Source of the DNA: Agreia sp. PsM10 | Lineage (GTDB): Bacteria > Actinomycetota > Actinomycetes > Actinomycetales > Microbacteriaceae | DNA length: 64,000 bases | Direction of reading: 5' to 3' | Assembly (NCBI RefSeq): GCF_030433855.1 | Contig: NZ_JARUXC010000001.1 | Span: 124,001 to 188,000, forward strand | Shown: in pieces, positions 26,568-33,722 of the stretch | How the letters are laid out: every line of letters starts with the position of its first letter | How positions within the stretch are numbered: position 1 is the first letter of the stretch | The notes under the pieces: generated by a model | The model's input: only the letters and a program-made list of their open reading frames with translations | The model's database searches: none | Told to the model about the DNA's origin: nothing | Translations under genes and position numbers: made by a program

Positions 26568-26620
26568 AGCCGGCACCGTGGTCTGAACCCCTCGAACCCT
26601 GTGTTAGTCTTAACAGGTAG

Positions 26621-26694
26621 CGCGGGGTGGAGCAGTTCGGTAGCTCGCTGGGCTCATAACCCAGAGGTCGCAGGTTCAAATCCTGTCCCCGCAA
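26621..26694 (+). tRNA. Initiator tRNA-fMet (CAT)
   Basis: The sequence folds as a tRNA with acceptor strands CGCGGGG and CCCCGCA, D-arm GAGC/GCTC, anticodon stem CTGGG/CCCAG around the loop CTCATAA, and T-arm GCAGG/CCTGT with TTCAAAT. The first pair is a C-A mismatch and three G-C pairs border the anticodon loop; both are hallmarks of initiator tRNA. The 3' CCA is not encoded. A strong hairpin with T-rich tail follows six bases later. A possible -10 region (TTAGTCT) lies about 10 bp upstream. Confidence in the tRNA and its initiator identity is high. Confidence 0.97.
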
Positions 26695-26700
26695 CAGAAG

Positions 26701-26740
26701 AAAGGCCCGGAATCACTGAGATTCCGGGCCTTTTGTTTTG
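26701..26740 (+). terminator. Rho-independent terminator after tRNA-fMet
   Basis: A perfect 14-bp stem, AAAGGCCCGGAATC with GATTCCGGGCCTTT around the loop ACTGA, is followed by TGTTTTG. This is the strongest intrinsic terminator in the window. Confidence 0.92.
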
Positions 26741-26742
26741 AT

Positions 26743-27086
26743 TGTCTACATCTGCTGACTCGACGTGACAGTCAGGAAGACAGTCTTCGGGCACTCGCAG
26801 GCGATCGGTTCCGGCTGGGCTGATGTTCAGTCGAGTAAACAACGCGGGCGCGGTTTCCTCTCCAGTGCGTGCGCCGCCGTGGCCGTGCAGCAGCTCTCAC
26901 CTCTCAGCTGGCGAGCATGTTGATGCCATGGACGAGCCGAGACGGAACCTCGCAGGCGCAATGTCCGGCGCCGCCCGCGTGACCGACTCGATGCTCGTGA
27001 CCTTTCGAGGCCACGCGTCATTGCAATACGGACTGTGCTGGATTGCGCTAGCATCGGGTCTGTTGGGGGCAACTCAGAAGGAAACC
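26743..27086. other. 344-bp region without a supported gene
   Basis: No coding region is supported here. The frame of the downstream surface protein is open from 26823, but codons before 27087 encode no signal peptide and look noncoding. A short direct repeat GACAGTC occurs twice near 26768 and 26779. The lower part near 27049 (TAGCAT) could hold the -10 box of the surface-protein gene. No integrase, attachment-site duplicate or insertion sequence was seen. Confidence 0.5.
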
Positions 27087-27791
27087 ATGTCTTCGTTCAG
27101 TACCGTCCGACGACTTCTCGTTGGAACAGCGCTCACAACAGCCGCCATCGTCGGCGTAACTGCCGCACCAGCTCTGGCACTTCACGCAACCGATCCCATC
27201 GACGGCGAAACGGTCACGCTAGCAACAACGAGCTACGACGCCGGCTCGTGGGGAGACGGCTTCGGTTTCACCGTCGAGGATGTCAACTTCGGGGAGAACG
27301 GGCTGCCGAATCACATCTTCGTTTACGAGATCGGCACCATGGACTTGGCCACCGGCGCGTACGGGCACGTCGAAGGAATGCCCGCCCATACGGTGCTGCG
27401 ACAGGACAATTCGACGTTTTCCGTTCCTCCCTACACGCCGGAGGTGATGAACCACGTCCTCCCCGAGGGCCAGACTTGGGCACTCATCTACGGGTATTTC
27501 CCATCGTTCAGTCCGTACGGTGCTTACTACTCGGCAGTACCGTTCGACGTTGTCGGAGATCTCGCTTCTCCGACCGACCCACCCACTGAGTCACCATCGA
27601 TCCCGGCCGCTGCGGACCACAGCGACGCTGTCGACGAGGTACCCGTACCTGCAGAGCCTGAATCCGCAGTGAAGCCGCAACTGGCGGAAACAGGCACCGA
27701 CCCGGTCGCCCCAGTGGTTCTAGGCGGCATGACCCTGGTGCTCGGTGTCATCGTGCTGACGGCTCGCCGTCGCGTCCGCTCGTCCCGGTAG
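27087..27791 (+). CDS. Sortase-anchored surface protein (LAETG)
   Basis: This 234-residue secreted protein has a signal peptide (about residues 1-32, ending APALALHA), an extracellular beta-rich domain of about 130 residues, a Pro/Ser/Glu linker, and a C-terminal sorting signal: LAETG near 198, a hydrophobic segment (VVLGGMTLVLGVIVLTA) and the basic tail RRRVRSSR. LAxTG is the motif used by class E sortases in high-GC Gram-positives; no sortase gene is in the window. The ATG has AGAAGGAAACC upstream. Base composition is less GC-rich than the housekeeping genes to the left. The domain YDAGSWGDGFGFTVEDVNFG was not assigned to a family. Confidence 0.85.
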   Translation: MSSFSTVRRLLVGTALTTAAIVGVTAAPALALHATDPIDGETVTLATTSYDAGSWGDGFGFTVEDVNFGENGLPNHIFVYEIGTMDLATGAYGHVEGMPAHTVLRQDNSTFSVPPYTPEVMNHVLPEGQTWALIYGYFPSFSPYGAYYSAVPFDVVGDLASPTDPPTESPSIPAAADHSDAVDEVPVPAEPESAVKPQLAETGTDPVAPVVLGGMTLVLGVIVLTARRRVRSSR

Positions 27792-27803
27792 CCCGCCTCC
27801 GCT

Positions 27804-27998
27804 GTGTCCTTGGGCTGGGAATTCACCGACGTCCAGGGGTGGCTATCCGATGTCCAACTCGCCTACGACTATCCCAACTCCGGAGCATATGCGGACGTCC
27901 TCGCCGGTTTGTACGTGGATGTCACCTGCTCATCGGGCGGAGACGCCCATGCAGCGTCCAGTGAGGTGCTGAAATCCACCGCGATCACGAGCACCTAG
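27804..27998 (+). CDS. Short ORF, possible remnant
   Basis: This 64-codon GTG-started frame follows the surface-protein gene in the same reading frame, five codons after its stop. It contains an aromatic-rich stretch (LAYDYPNSGAYADVLAGLYV) that looks protein-like, but there is no ribosome binding site and no recognisable domain. It may be a fragment of a lost gene. The remaining 90 bp up to the next gene hold only that gene's ribosome binding site. Confidence 0.25.
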   Translation: MSLGWEFTDVQGWLSDVQLAYDYPNSGAYADVLAGLYVDVTCSSGGDAHAASSEVLKSTAITST

Positions 27999-28087
27999 CG
28001 GACTACAACACAGGCTCGATTGAGCCCCAGCGGTGGAGTGAACGCCCGACAGGTTGGCGGTCGATCCCGACGAAGAAAGAGGAACCC

Positions 28088-28522
28088 ATGGATATGCAGG
28101 AGATGGAAGAGCGCATCGAATTGTACGACCTCATCTTCGAGGCGCTGACGTATGGCGGCCGAATCGTGACGGACGGTGGTGCGCCCGGTGTGTTCGTCTT
28201 CTCGGAGGACACGGAGAATAACCGCACCATGACACGGACAGCCGCAGGAAATCTGGAGGACGGACGAGAAGTTGCACGGGCGGCGCTTATGACGAGCGGC
28301 CCTGGGGTTCTTCGGGCCGTGCTCCTGGCTGACGGCTACATCACCGTCGGTGGTGTTCGCACGGACGCGTTGATCGCGGAGGGGTACGAGTCGGGCGACG
28401 CGCAGAGTGTGATCGTGGCGCAGGCGTATTCAAGAAAGCGTCGCTTTCTTCGGTTCGTTGCCAATCTGGATGGGAAGCCCGTCAAGATCGGGCGCGGCAA
28501 TCGCCTCCTACCTCAGGTCTGA
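28088..28522 (+). CDS. Unknown 144-residue protein
   Basis: No family was recognised. The protein has a charged helical N-terminus (MDMQEMEERIELYDLIFEAL), then a beta-rich middle (GGRIVTDGGAPGVFVFSED, VLLADGYITVGGVRTDALI) and a basic C-terminus (SRKRRFLRF, KIGRGNRLL). It has no signal peptide or membrane segment and no cysteine. The ATG has a clear ribosome binding site, AAAGAGGAACCC. The next gene starts 9 bp after its stop, so the two are one transcript. Composition is lower in GC than the chromosomal core. Confidence 0.75.
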   Translation: MDMQEMEERIELYDLIFEALTYGGRIVTDGGAPGVFVFSEDTENNRTMTRTAAGNLEDGREVARAALMTSGPGVLRAVLLADGYITVGGVRTDALIAEGYESGDAQSVIVAQAYSRKRRFLRFVANLDGKPVKIGRGNRLLPQV

Positions 28523-28531
28523 ATCCGCGCA

Positions 28532-29401
28532 ATGGACAACGTGACAAGACGTGCAGGCAACATTCGGGTTCTGATGGTTGTGGCCATTCTGCTGGCGGGA
28601 ATTCACGCTCTCGTCGCGTTCGGTGTCGGCGTGCCAGTTGTACCGGGCGTGGGACCACAGTTCCAAGCACCAGCCGAGATCCGCGTGACGCTCACGTCGG
28701 GCGAATCGTTGACACTCACTGCGCGCTACGAGGGCGCTGAGTCTCTGGCGAAGATCGGATGGTTCGACTCTTATGACGAACTGGCTGGCCCTTTCCGCTT
28801 CACCTCGACTCGAATCGACGAAACGAACTACGTGGGGCAAACCGTTCCTGTGACGCTGCGGTCCGACTCCCGCGCTCGGACGCGGATGATACTCAGTTAT
28901 TCGTCGGAACGTGACGGGGCCCGTCCACCGGTGATTGATGACGAGTTCAACGACAAATCAGTCCTGTACTTCAGTAATGAAGGTGGCCTTCCGAATGTAT
29001 CCGAAGACGACCGGGTCGATGAAGCCCTCGACCATTCGTCAGAGCGTTACCCAGCGTTGGCAGAGGTGACGACATCGGATCCCGCTGTGGTCGCGATCGA
29101 AGCGCGTGGTGGTCCGCGGCCTGGGGATCTGGAGTTGATTCCTGGCGGCAACGCCGACACCCGGCTCTGGGCCGTCGTGTTCGACTACGCGGCCCTTCAC
29201 CAAGCGGGGAGAACCAACTTGTCCTTCCCGCTGTCTTGGTACGGAAGTCCGCCACTCCAGTGGTGGACGCACAATGCTTGGTGGATTTGTGCGGCATTTC
29301 TCGGATTCACAGCTGTACTTTTGACAGCGGGCGGTGCTCCGGAGCGTCGACGCGAGCGTGCAAAAAAACGGGCGAGGCGCGAGCTGCCTCTAGCACCGTA
29401 G
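28532..29401 (+). CDS. Unknown two-TM envelope protein
   Basis: This 289-residue protein of unknown function has one membrane segment near the N-terminus (about 12-38), an extracytoplasmic domain of about 200 residues without cysteines, a second membrane segment (about 249-268, WWICAAFLGFTAVLLTA) and a highly basic cytoplasmic tail (RRRERAKKRARR). The topology therefore puts the central domain outside and both ends inside. It follows the 144-residue protein gene by 9 bp. The weak ribosome binding site suggests dependence on the upstream gene. Together they form a two-gene accessory unit next to the initiator tRNA. Confidence 0.72.
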   Translation: MDNVTRRAGNIRVLMVVAILLAGIHALVAFGVGVPVVPGVGPQFQAPAEIRVTLTSGESLTLTARYEGAESLAKIGWFDSYDELAGPFRFTSTRIDETNYVGQTVPVTLRSDSRARTRMILSYSSERDGARPPVIDDEFNDKSVLYFSNEGGLPNVSEDDRVDEALDHSSERYPALAEVTTSDPAVVAIEARGGPRPGDLELIPGGNADTRLWAVVFDYAALHQAGRTNLSFPLSWYGSPPLQWWTHNAWWICAAFLGFTAVLLTAGGAPERRRERAKKRARRELPLAP

Positions 29402-29840
29402 CCGAGATAGACAAGACCTGCCTCATGGGGGCCGTCAAGCTCTGCTGTGACGATCCAGCGCGAATCTTTCTCGCTGGTGTCGCACAGGCACGGAGCAACC
29501 TGTGAGCGCGTGGTTGGCTGACGTGAGTCGGCATGCGATCACGGCACGCGGAGGAGGATCGACGATGCTTCTCGAGCTGCGACGGGTCGAGGGCACGGTG
29601 CTCTTTCATGCGGCCACGGTGGCTGCTCGCACCGATGCTTCGGTAGGCACTCGGAATCGCATCTGATGCCGCGATCAGCGCCGTTGTACTGGGTGAGTTG
29701 ATAGACAACTCGGCGATCTTCACGGAGCGGAGGCTGAGCGCGGTGAAGCCGGATGCGATTGCGCTCCGGTCTATGGGGATTTTTGCCCTGGTCGTGTGTC
29801 GAGTCCGTAGAACCTGCGCATCGGGCCGCCCGTCGCCTCA
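29402..29840. other. 439-bp region without a recognisable gene
   Basis: No reading frame here is convincing on either strand. A minus-strand frame (29307-29723) gives a Ser/Ala-rich hydrophobic stretch that might be a remnant of a membrane protein, but it lacks start and domain signals. No duplicate of the tRNA-fMet 3' end was found, so the right border of an inserted element cannot be shown. Confidence 0.45.
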
Positions 29841-30128
29841 TCATTCCTGCGCGATGACCGTCCACCCCGTCGACCGGGCGATGAGCGGCTGAAGCTCCGA
29901 CACCGCGGTCCGGGCGTCCGCCTGGCTCTTCCAGTGCCAGATGGTGAGCACGAGCGGGTAGTGCGGGTCGACCTCGTCGACGTACACGTCAAGCGTGGTG
30001 TCGGATGTCGGCCGCAGGTACTCGGCGCCGTCGTCGTCGACCTCCAAAGGAAACCGGAGAATGGAGCCGAGCTCCAGGATCGCCTCGCGCCGCGTGATCC
30101 GCGCGTCGGCGCGCATGAATGCGGTCAT
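29841..30128 (-). CDS. Unknown 95-residue protein downstream of TetR gene
   Basis: This small soluble protein was not matched to a family. It contains EAILELGSILRFPLEVDDDG and TLDVYVDEVDPHYPLVLTIWHW, an alpha/beta pattern that could be a small ferredoxin-like fold, but no catalytic motif is visible. The ATG at 30128 is preceded by AGGCC rather than a strong ribosome binding site, and the gene begins 26 bp after the TetR stop on the same strand, so it is most likely cotranscribed with and possibly linked to the regulator. Confidence 0.65.
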   Translation of the reverse strand: MTAFMRADARITRREAILELGSILRFPLEVDDDGAEYLRPTSDTTLDVYVDEVDPHYPLVLTIWHWKSQADARTAVSELQPLIARSTGWTVIAQE

Positions 30129-30154
30129 GGCCTCCCCGTGGGCGCGATGGGGAG

Positions 30155-31021
30155 TCACGCGTCGGCAGGGGGCACGGAATCGGCCCCGGTCGCAGTCGCG
30201 AGTTCTTTCAGGTAGGCGTCGATCGTCCGAGGATCGAAGTCCGGGTCGACGACGAGAAAGGCGTCGTAGATGGCGAGGAAGCCGATCGCCGACGGAGCCC
30301 ACTCGGTGGGCTCATCGGTGAGGGTCGGCGGGCCGAGGTAGAAATTGTCTGTGACGGCGGGGTTCGAGAGGTGGCGCACGGCGAGCCCCTCGACGATCGC
30401 GGACCCGAGAACGGCATAGAGGGTGAAACCGCCCGCGAAGTCGTCGCGCAGCTTGAAGCCCAACAATCGTCCCATGGCCTCGTGAAACGAGGCCATGGCT
30501 TCGACGAAGCGGTCGCTTCCGCGGCGGAGGGTCTCGGCAACCCTGCGCAGGCTCTCGCTGCCGTCGTCGGCGAGAAGGGCTGCCGAGGTGGCGAGGAACG
30601 ACTGCCACGCTGCGGAGTCGATCGTGCTGTAGTAGTTCTGCTCGAGCACCACCCGGATGAGTTCGAGGATGAGCCTCCTTCGCCCGTCTGCCGTCGCGTG
30701 CAGATCAGGGCGGGAGGCGACGATCTCAATAGCCGTGCGCAGGGCGCGATCGTCGCTGAGCTGGTCGGCGAACGTGGCCGCCGCCTCGTTGAGGAGCTCT
30801 CCGATGAACGCGTCTCTCGACTTCCACAGCCGGTAGACCGAACTCTTCGACACGCCGGCCGCGGCGATCACGTCGTCCATCTGCAGGCCGGGGAACCCCA
30901 GGGTCATGCCGCGCGTGCCGGTCGTGGCCAGAGCGGCGTCGAACATGCGGCGCCGGATCTGCTCCGACGTCATCCGACCTTGCCGGGCTCGCTCGATCGA
31001 GGTGCCGTGATCGTCTGCCAT
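30155..31021 (-). CDS. TetR-family transcriptional regulator
   Basis: This 288-residue protein has an N-terminal TetR helix-turn-helix (MDDVIAAAGVSKSSVYRLWKSRDAFIGELL, described here as residues about 48-78) followed by a ligand-binding helical domain that is longer than average for TetR. The ATG at 31021 is chosen over the ATG at 31027 because GGGGAG lies seven bases before it. No transporter or oxidoreductase gene is divergent from it; it lies 90 bp from the end of the DUF2017 gene on the same strand. The cotranscribed 95-residue gene is the only obvious partner. Effector and targets are unknown. Confidence 0.88.
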   Translation of the reverse strand: MADDHGTSIERARQGRMTSEQIRRRMFDAALATTGTRGMTLGFPGLQMDDVIAAAGVSKSSVYRLWKSRDAFIGELLNEAAATFADQLSDDRALRTAIEIVASRPDLHATADGRRRLILELIRVVLEQNYYSTIDSAAWQSFLATSAALLADDGSESLRRVAETLRRGSDRFVEAMASFHEAMGRLLGFKLRDDFAGGFTLYAVLGSAIVEGLAVRHLSNPAVTDNFYLGPPTLTDEPTEWAPSAIGFLAIYDAFLVVDPDFDPRTIDAYLKELATATGADSVPPADA

Positions 31022-31111
31022 GCGCATACTCCCCGTGGATCGTCCATCCTCCAGTCTCGCGGTCGCGAGGTCACGCCCGAAATGCTGGATGGGACGCGGA
31101 GTCCCAACGGG

Positions 31112-31621
31112 TCAGGAGAAGTCGGGATCGAGGGCGCGCAGCAGCGACTCCTGCACGAAGCCGACCCAGCCGTACACCTCGAGCACGAAGCGATCATCGG
31201 TGTCGATGAGCAGCTCGTCTCCGTCGTGCTCGATGCCCAGACCGGCCGCGATGGTGAGCCGGATGTCGGTGAGACTGCGCAACCATGCACTCGCGGCCGC
31301 CGCATCCAGATTCACCCGCACGGCGCCCGCCCACTCGTCACGCTCACCGAAGGCCTCGACCAGGAGCTCGGCATTGTGCACCTTGCGCTCGACGAGCCCT
31401 TCAGAGGTGAATCGACGGAACTCGGCATCGTTCTCGGCCCCATCGCCGTAGGCGGCAGGCAGCAGCCTGTCGAGGGCGCGGGAGCTCTGCGAGTCGGGAT
31501 CGAGCGTGTCGGCGTCGGCGAGAAGCGAATGGACGTCGGTGGCGAGCGTCACGAGGATCTCGGCCTCAGCTCGCTCGAACGACGCACCGATGAGGTCGCC
31601 CTGACGAACGAACGGAGTCAT
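31112..31621 (-). CDS. DUF2017 protein
   Basis: This 169-residue protein matches DUF2017, an actinobacterial family usually encoded next to clpS. It has blocks typical of the family: ASFERAEAEILVTLATDVHSLL, RFTSEGLVERKVHNAELLVEAF and DIRLTIAAGLGIEHDGDELL. It is predicted soluble and mainly helical. Its ATG overlaps the clpS stop (ATGA), so the two are translationally coupled and a link to ClpS or ClpP-dependent proteolysis is inferred. Biochemical function is unknown. Confidence 0.87.
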   Translation of the reverse strand: MTPFVRQGDLIGASFERAEAEILVTLATDVHSLLADADTLDPDSQSSRALDRLLPAAYGDGAENDAEFRRFTSEGLVERKVHNAELLVEAFGERDEWAGAVRVNLDAAAASAWLRSLTDIRLTIAAGLGIEHDGDELLIDTDDRFVLEVYGWVGFVQESLLRALDPDFS

Positions 31622-31902
31622 GCGTCGACCTTCTGCAGCGTCGCCCACAGGCCGAATTCGTGCATGGCCTCGACGTGCCGCTCCATCTCCTCGCGAGTTC
31701 CCGTGGCCACGACCGCACGCCCCTCCGTGTGCACCTGCATCATCCGACGCTCGGCCTCGGGCTTCGAGAACCCGAAGTAGCTGCGGAACACGTACGACAC
31801 GTACGACATGAGGTTCACCGGGTCGTTCCACACCAGGGTGATCCACGGAGAGCCGAGCTGCAGCTGCTCATCGAGTTCGGCCTGGTCGAGGGTCTGTGCC
31901 AC
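31618..31902 (-). CDS. clpS: ClpS adaptor for ATP-dependent Clp protease
   Basis: This 94-residue adaptor delivers N-end-rule substrates to ClpC/ClpA-ClpP. The core motif WNDPVNLMSYVSYVF carries the conserved Asn-Asp and the binding-pocket face, followed by MMQVHTEGRAVVATGTREEMERHVEAMHEFGL. The GTG at 31902 starts two bases after the stop of the coiled-coil gene and has no ribosome binding site, so it depends on coupling to that gene. Its stop overlaps the DUF2017 start. Family assignment is firm. Confidence 0.93.
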   Translation of the reverse strand: MAQTLDQAELDEQLQLGSPWITLVWNDPVNLMSYVSYVFRSYFGFSKPEAERRMMQVHTEGRAVVATGTREEMERHVEAMHEFGLWATLQKVDA

Positions 31903-31904
31903 GA

Positions 31905-33632
31905 CTACGACGCGTCGACGGTCTCGTCCGACTCGATGTCGTCGAGGGCGTTGAGCACGCGTACGGCAGCGTCGTTCGCACCGATCGCGTATTCGTTGGT
32001 CTCGGTCTCGTCGACCAGTTCTTCGGTCGCGATCTGCTCGATGCGGCTGATCTTCTGCTCGAGGGCCGAGGTGGTCGACTGCACGAACTGAACCAGCCGC
32101 TGCTCGGGAGCGTTGTCCTCTGTCCAGTCGCCGACGACGTCGGCGTCGGCGAGAGCGGCCACGGTGAGCCGGAGCCGGTTCTCCCACTCGCCGCGCTGGG
32201 CGGTGACGCCGTCGAGTTCCTCGATGGCGGCGTCGCGCTGGGCGTCGCTGCGGTCGCGTTCTTCGCGCAGCGCCGCGATCTGCGCCCGGCTGGCCTCGAG
32301 TTCGGATGCCGCCTGCTCGGCTCGAGCGATGGCCGCGGCCAGATCGTCGTGAACGTCGGGCAGACCGCTGTCGGCGTGTGCCGAGCCCGCCTGCAGCTGA
32401 GCAGCCAGCGCCTCCTTCTCGGAGATCAGCTCGGTGGTCTGGCGCTCGTGACTGGCCGCGAGTTCGGCCACCTGTGCGTCGTGCGCCGCCTTCAGCTCGT
32501 CGATCTGCTGCTGGTGGGCCTCGTCGATCGCGCGGAGCTGCGTGTCGTGCTCCGCGGCCAGCGCGGTGACATCGGTCGTGCGGGTTCCCTCGAGCTCGGC
32601 CACCTGGGATTCGAGTCGCGCGGTGAGTTCGGCGACCTGCGCGTCGCGCTGGGCGCGGAGCTCGGCGAGTTCTGCGGTGAGCGAAGCGACCTCGGTCTCG
32701 CGCTGGGCGTGCAGGCCGGCGATCGTCGCGTCTCGCTCGCTGCGCAGGGCAGCGACCTCGTTCTCGCGCTGGCTCGTGAGAGCGGCGACCTCGGCGGCGA
32801 GTCGAGAGTTCAGCTCGGCGACCTCGGAGTCGCGCTGCTGCTGCAACGCGGCGAGATCGGCGTCGCGCTGAGTCGACAGCGAGACGAGCTCGTTCTCGCG
32901 CTGCTGGTGCAGGGCCGCGACGTGCGCGTCGCGCTCGTTCGAAAGGGCGGCCAGCTCGGCCTCGCGCTGCTGGTGGGCGGCGCTGACGTCTGCCTCGCGC
33001 TGGGCGGTGAGTGCGGCGACCTCGGCAGCCAGTCGAGTCGACAGCTCGCCGACCTCGAACTCGCGCTGCTGGTGCAGCCCCGCGACCTCGGCCTCGCGTT
33101 GCGCCGTGAGAGACGCCACCTGGTTCTGGAGCTCGGCACGCAGTCTGTCGACCTCGGCCTCGGCGGCCTCGGCCCGTGCGGTCTGGTCGATGAGCTGCTG
33201 CTGCAGATCGGCTGCGTGCGCCTGCGACTCGGCCAGCTGCGCCGACACGTCTGTCAGGTGGGCTTCGGCGTTGATCCTCGCCTCGTCGCGGGCCTGCCGG
33301 TCTTCGATGACGCTGTCGAGGTGCAGACGGATGATCTCGAGAGGGTCTTCGGTGGTCTCGAGGTTGACGATCGGTTCGAGCTCGGGCTGCACATAGGCCG
33401 GCTTGGCCGTGGGGTCGATGAGGTGGTGGCTGAAGAGCTCGTCGGTGACAGGACGGTAGCGCGCCTGGAAGTCCTCGGATCCCACCTTGACTGCAGCATC
33501 GATGAGCCTGATGGCGAAGCGGTCACGCCCCGAGAGCACCAGGGGCGAGTCGGTCTGCGCCGGCGCGGGCGCGCGGTTCGACTCGTTCTGGGGCGGGTTC
33601 TCGGGTTCGGGGGAGAGGGCGTCGAAAGTCAT
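31905..33632 (-). CDS. Hendecad-repeat coiled-coil protein
   Basis: This 575-residue protein has a short Pro-rich N-terminus, a conserved-looking globular part (about 35-110, GRDRFAIRLIDAAVKVGSED), and a long rod. From about residue 178 to 415 the rod is a nearly unbroken series of 11-residue units of the form QREAEVAxLxx, interrupted by one 7-residue unit at 321-327. A 77-residue super-repeat is visible: RLAAEVAALT begins at both 200 and 277. The C-terminus (about 430-575) is helical and acidic. No membrane segment is present. The ATG has AAGGAG upstream. It is coupled to clpS. A cytoskeletal or scaffold role like that of other actinobacterial coiled-coil proteins is inferred. Confidence 0.85.
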   Translation of the reverse strand: MTFDALSPEPENPPQNESNRAPAPAQTDSPLVLSGRDRFAIRLIDAAVKVGSEDFQARYRPVTDELFSHHLIDPTAKPAYVQPELEPIVNLETTEDPLEIIRLHLDSVIEDRQARDEARINAEAHLTDVSAQLAESQAHAADLQQQLIDQTARAEAAEAEVDRLRAELQNQVASLTAQREAEVAGLHQQREFEVGELSTRLAAEVAALTAQREADVSAAHQQREAELAALSNERDAHVAALHQQRENELVSLSTQRDADLAALQQQRDSEVAELNSRLAAEVAALTSQRENEVAALRSERDATIAGLHAQRETEVASLTAELAELRAQRDAQVAELTARLESQVAELEGTRTTDVTALAAEHDTQLRAIDEAHQQQIDELKAAHDAQVAELAASHERQTTELISEKEALAAQLQAGSAHADSGLPDVHDDLAAAIARAEQAASELEASRAQIAALREERDRSDAQRDAAIEELDGVTAQRGEWENRLRLTVAALADADVVGDWTEDNAPEQRLVQFVQSTTSALEQKISRIEQIATEELVDETETNEYAIGANDAAVRVLNALDDIESDETVDAS

Positions 33633-33699
33633 TGAACTCCTTCGGTGTCCGGGTCGAGCGGAAACCGTCGCGGGGTCGGGCAGGCCGTTTTTCAGGATA

Positions 33700-33715
33700 C
33701 CGGGCCTCAGCCCGG
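33700..33715 (-). terminator. GC hairpin after FAD oxidoreductase gene
   Basis: On the minus strand CCGGGC and GCCCGG form a six-base stem around a TGAG loop just after the oxidoreductase stop. It lacks a T-run, so termination may be partial. Confidence 0.35.
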
Positions 33716-33722
33716 CATGGGG

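Noticed and set aside
26425-26842. Two short minus-strand frames across the tRNA containing GTGFEPATSGL and RGQDLNLRPLGYEP.
   Set aside because: These are well-known false proteins produced by translating the antisense of tRNA genes.
26743-29840. A mobile element with attachment sites at the tRNA.
   Set aside because: No integrase, transposase, terminal repeat or duplicate of the tRNA 3' end could be found, so only an accessory region is claimed.
29539-29865. A minus-strand frame of 108 codons in the gene-poor interval.
   Set aside because: It is Arg/Pro/His-rich, has no start signal, and overlaps other equally unconvincing frames on both strands.
31896-33635. A plus-strand frame of 579 codons opposite the whole coiled-coil gene.
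   Set aside because: It is a mirror of the hendecad repeat: codons such as those for Gln-Arg and Ala-Glu read backwards give Leu/Ala/Arg-rich sequence without stops. It lacks a ribosome binding site and any domain, while the minus-strand gene has both a start signal and operon context.
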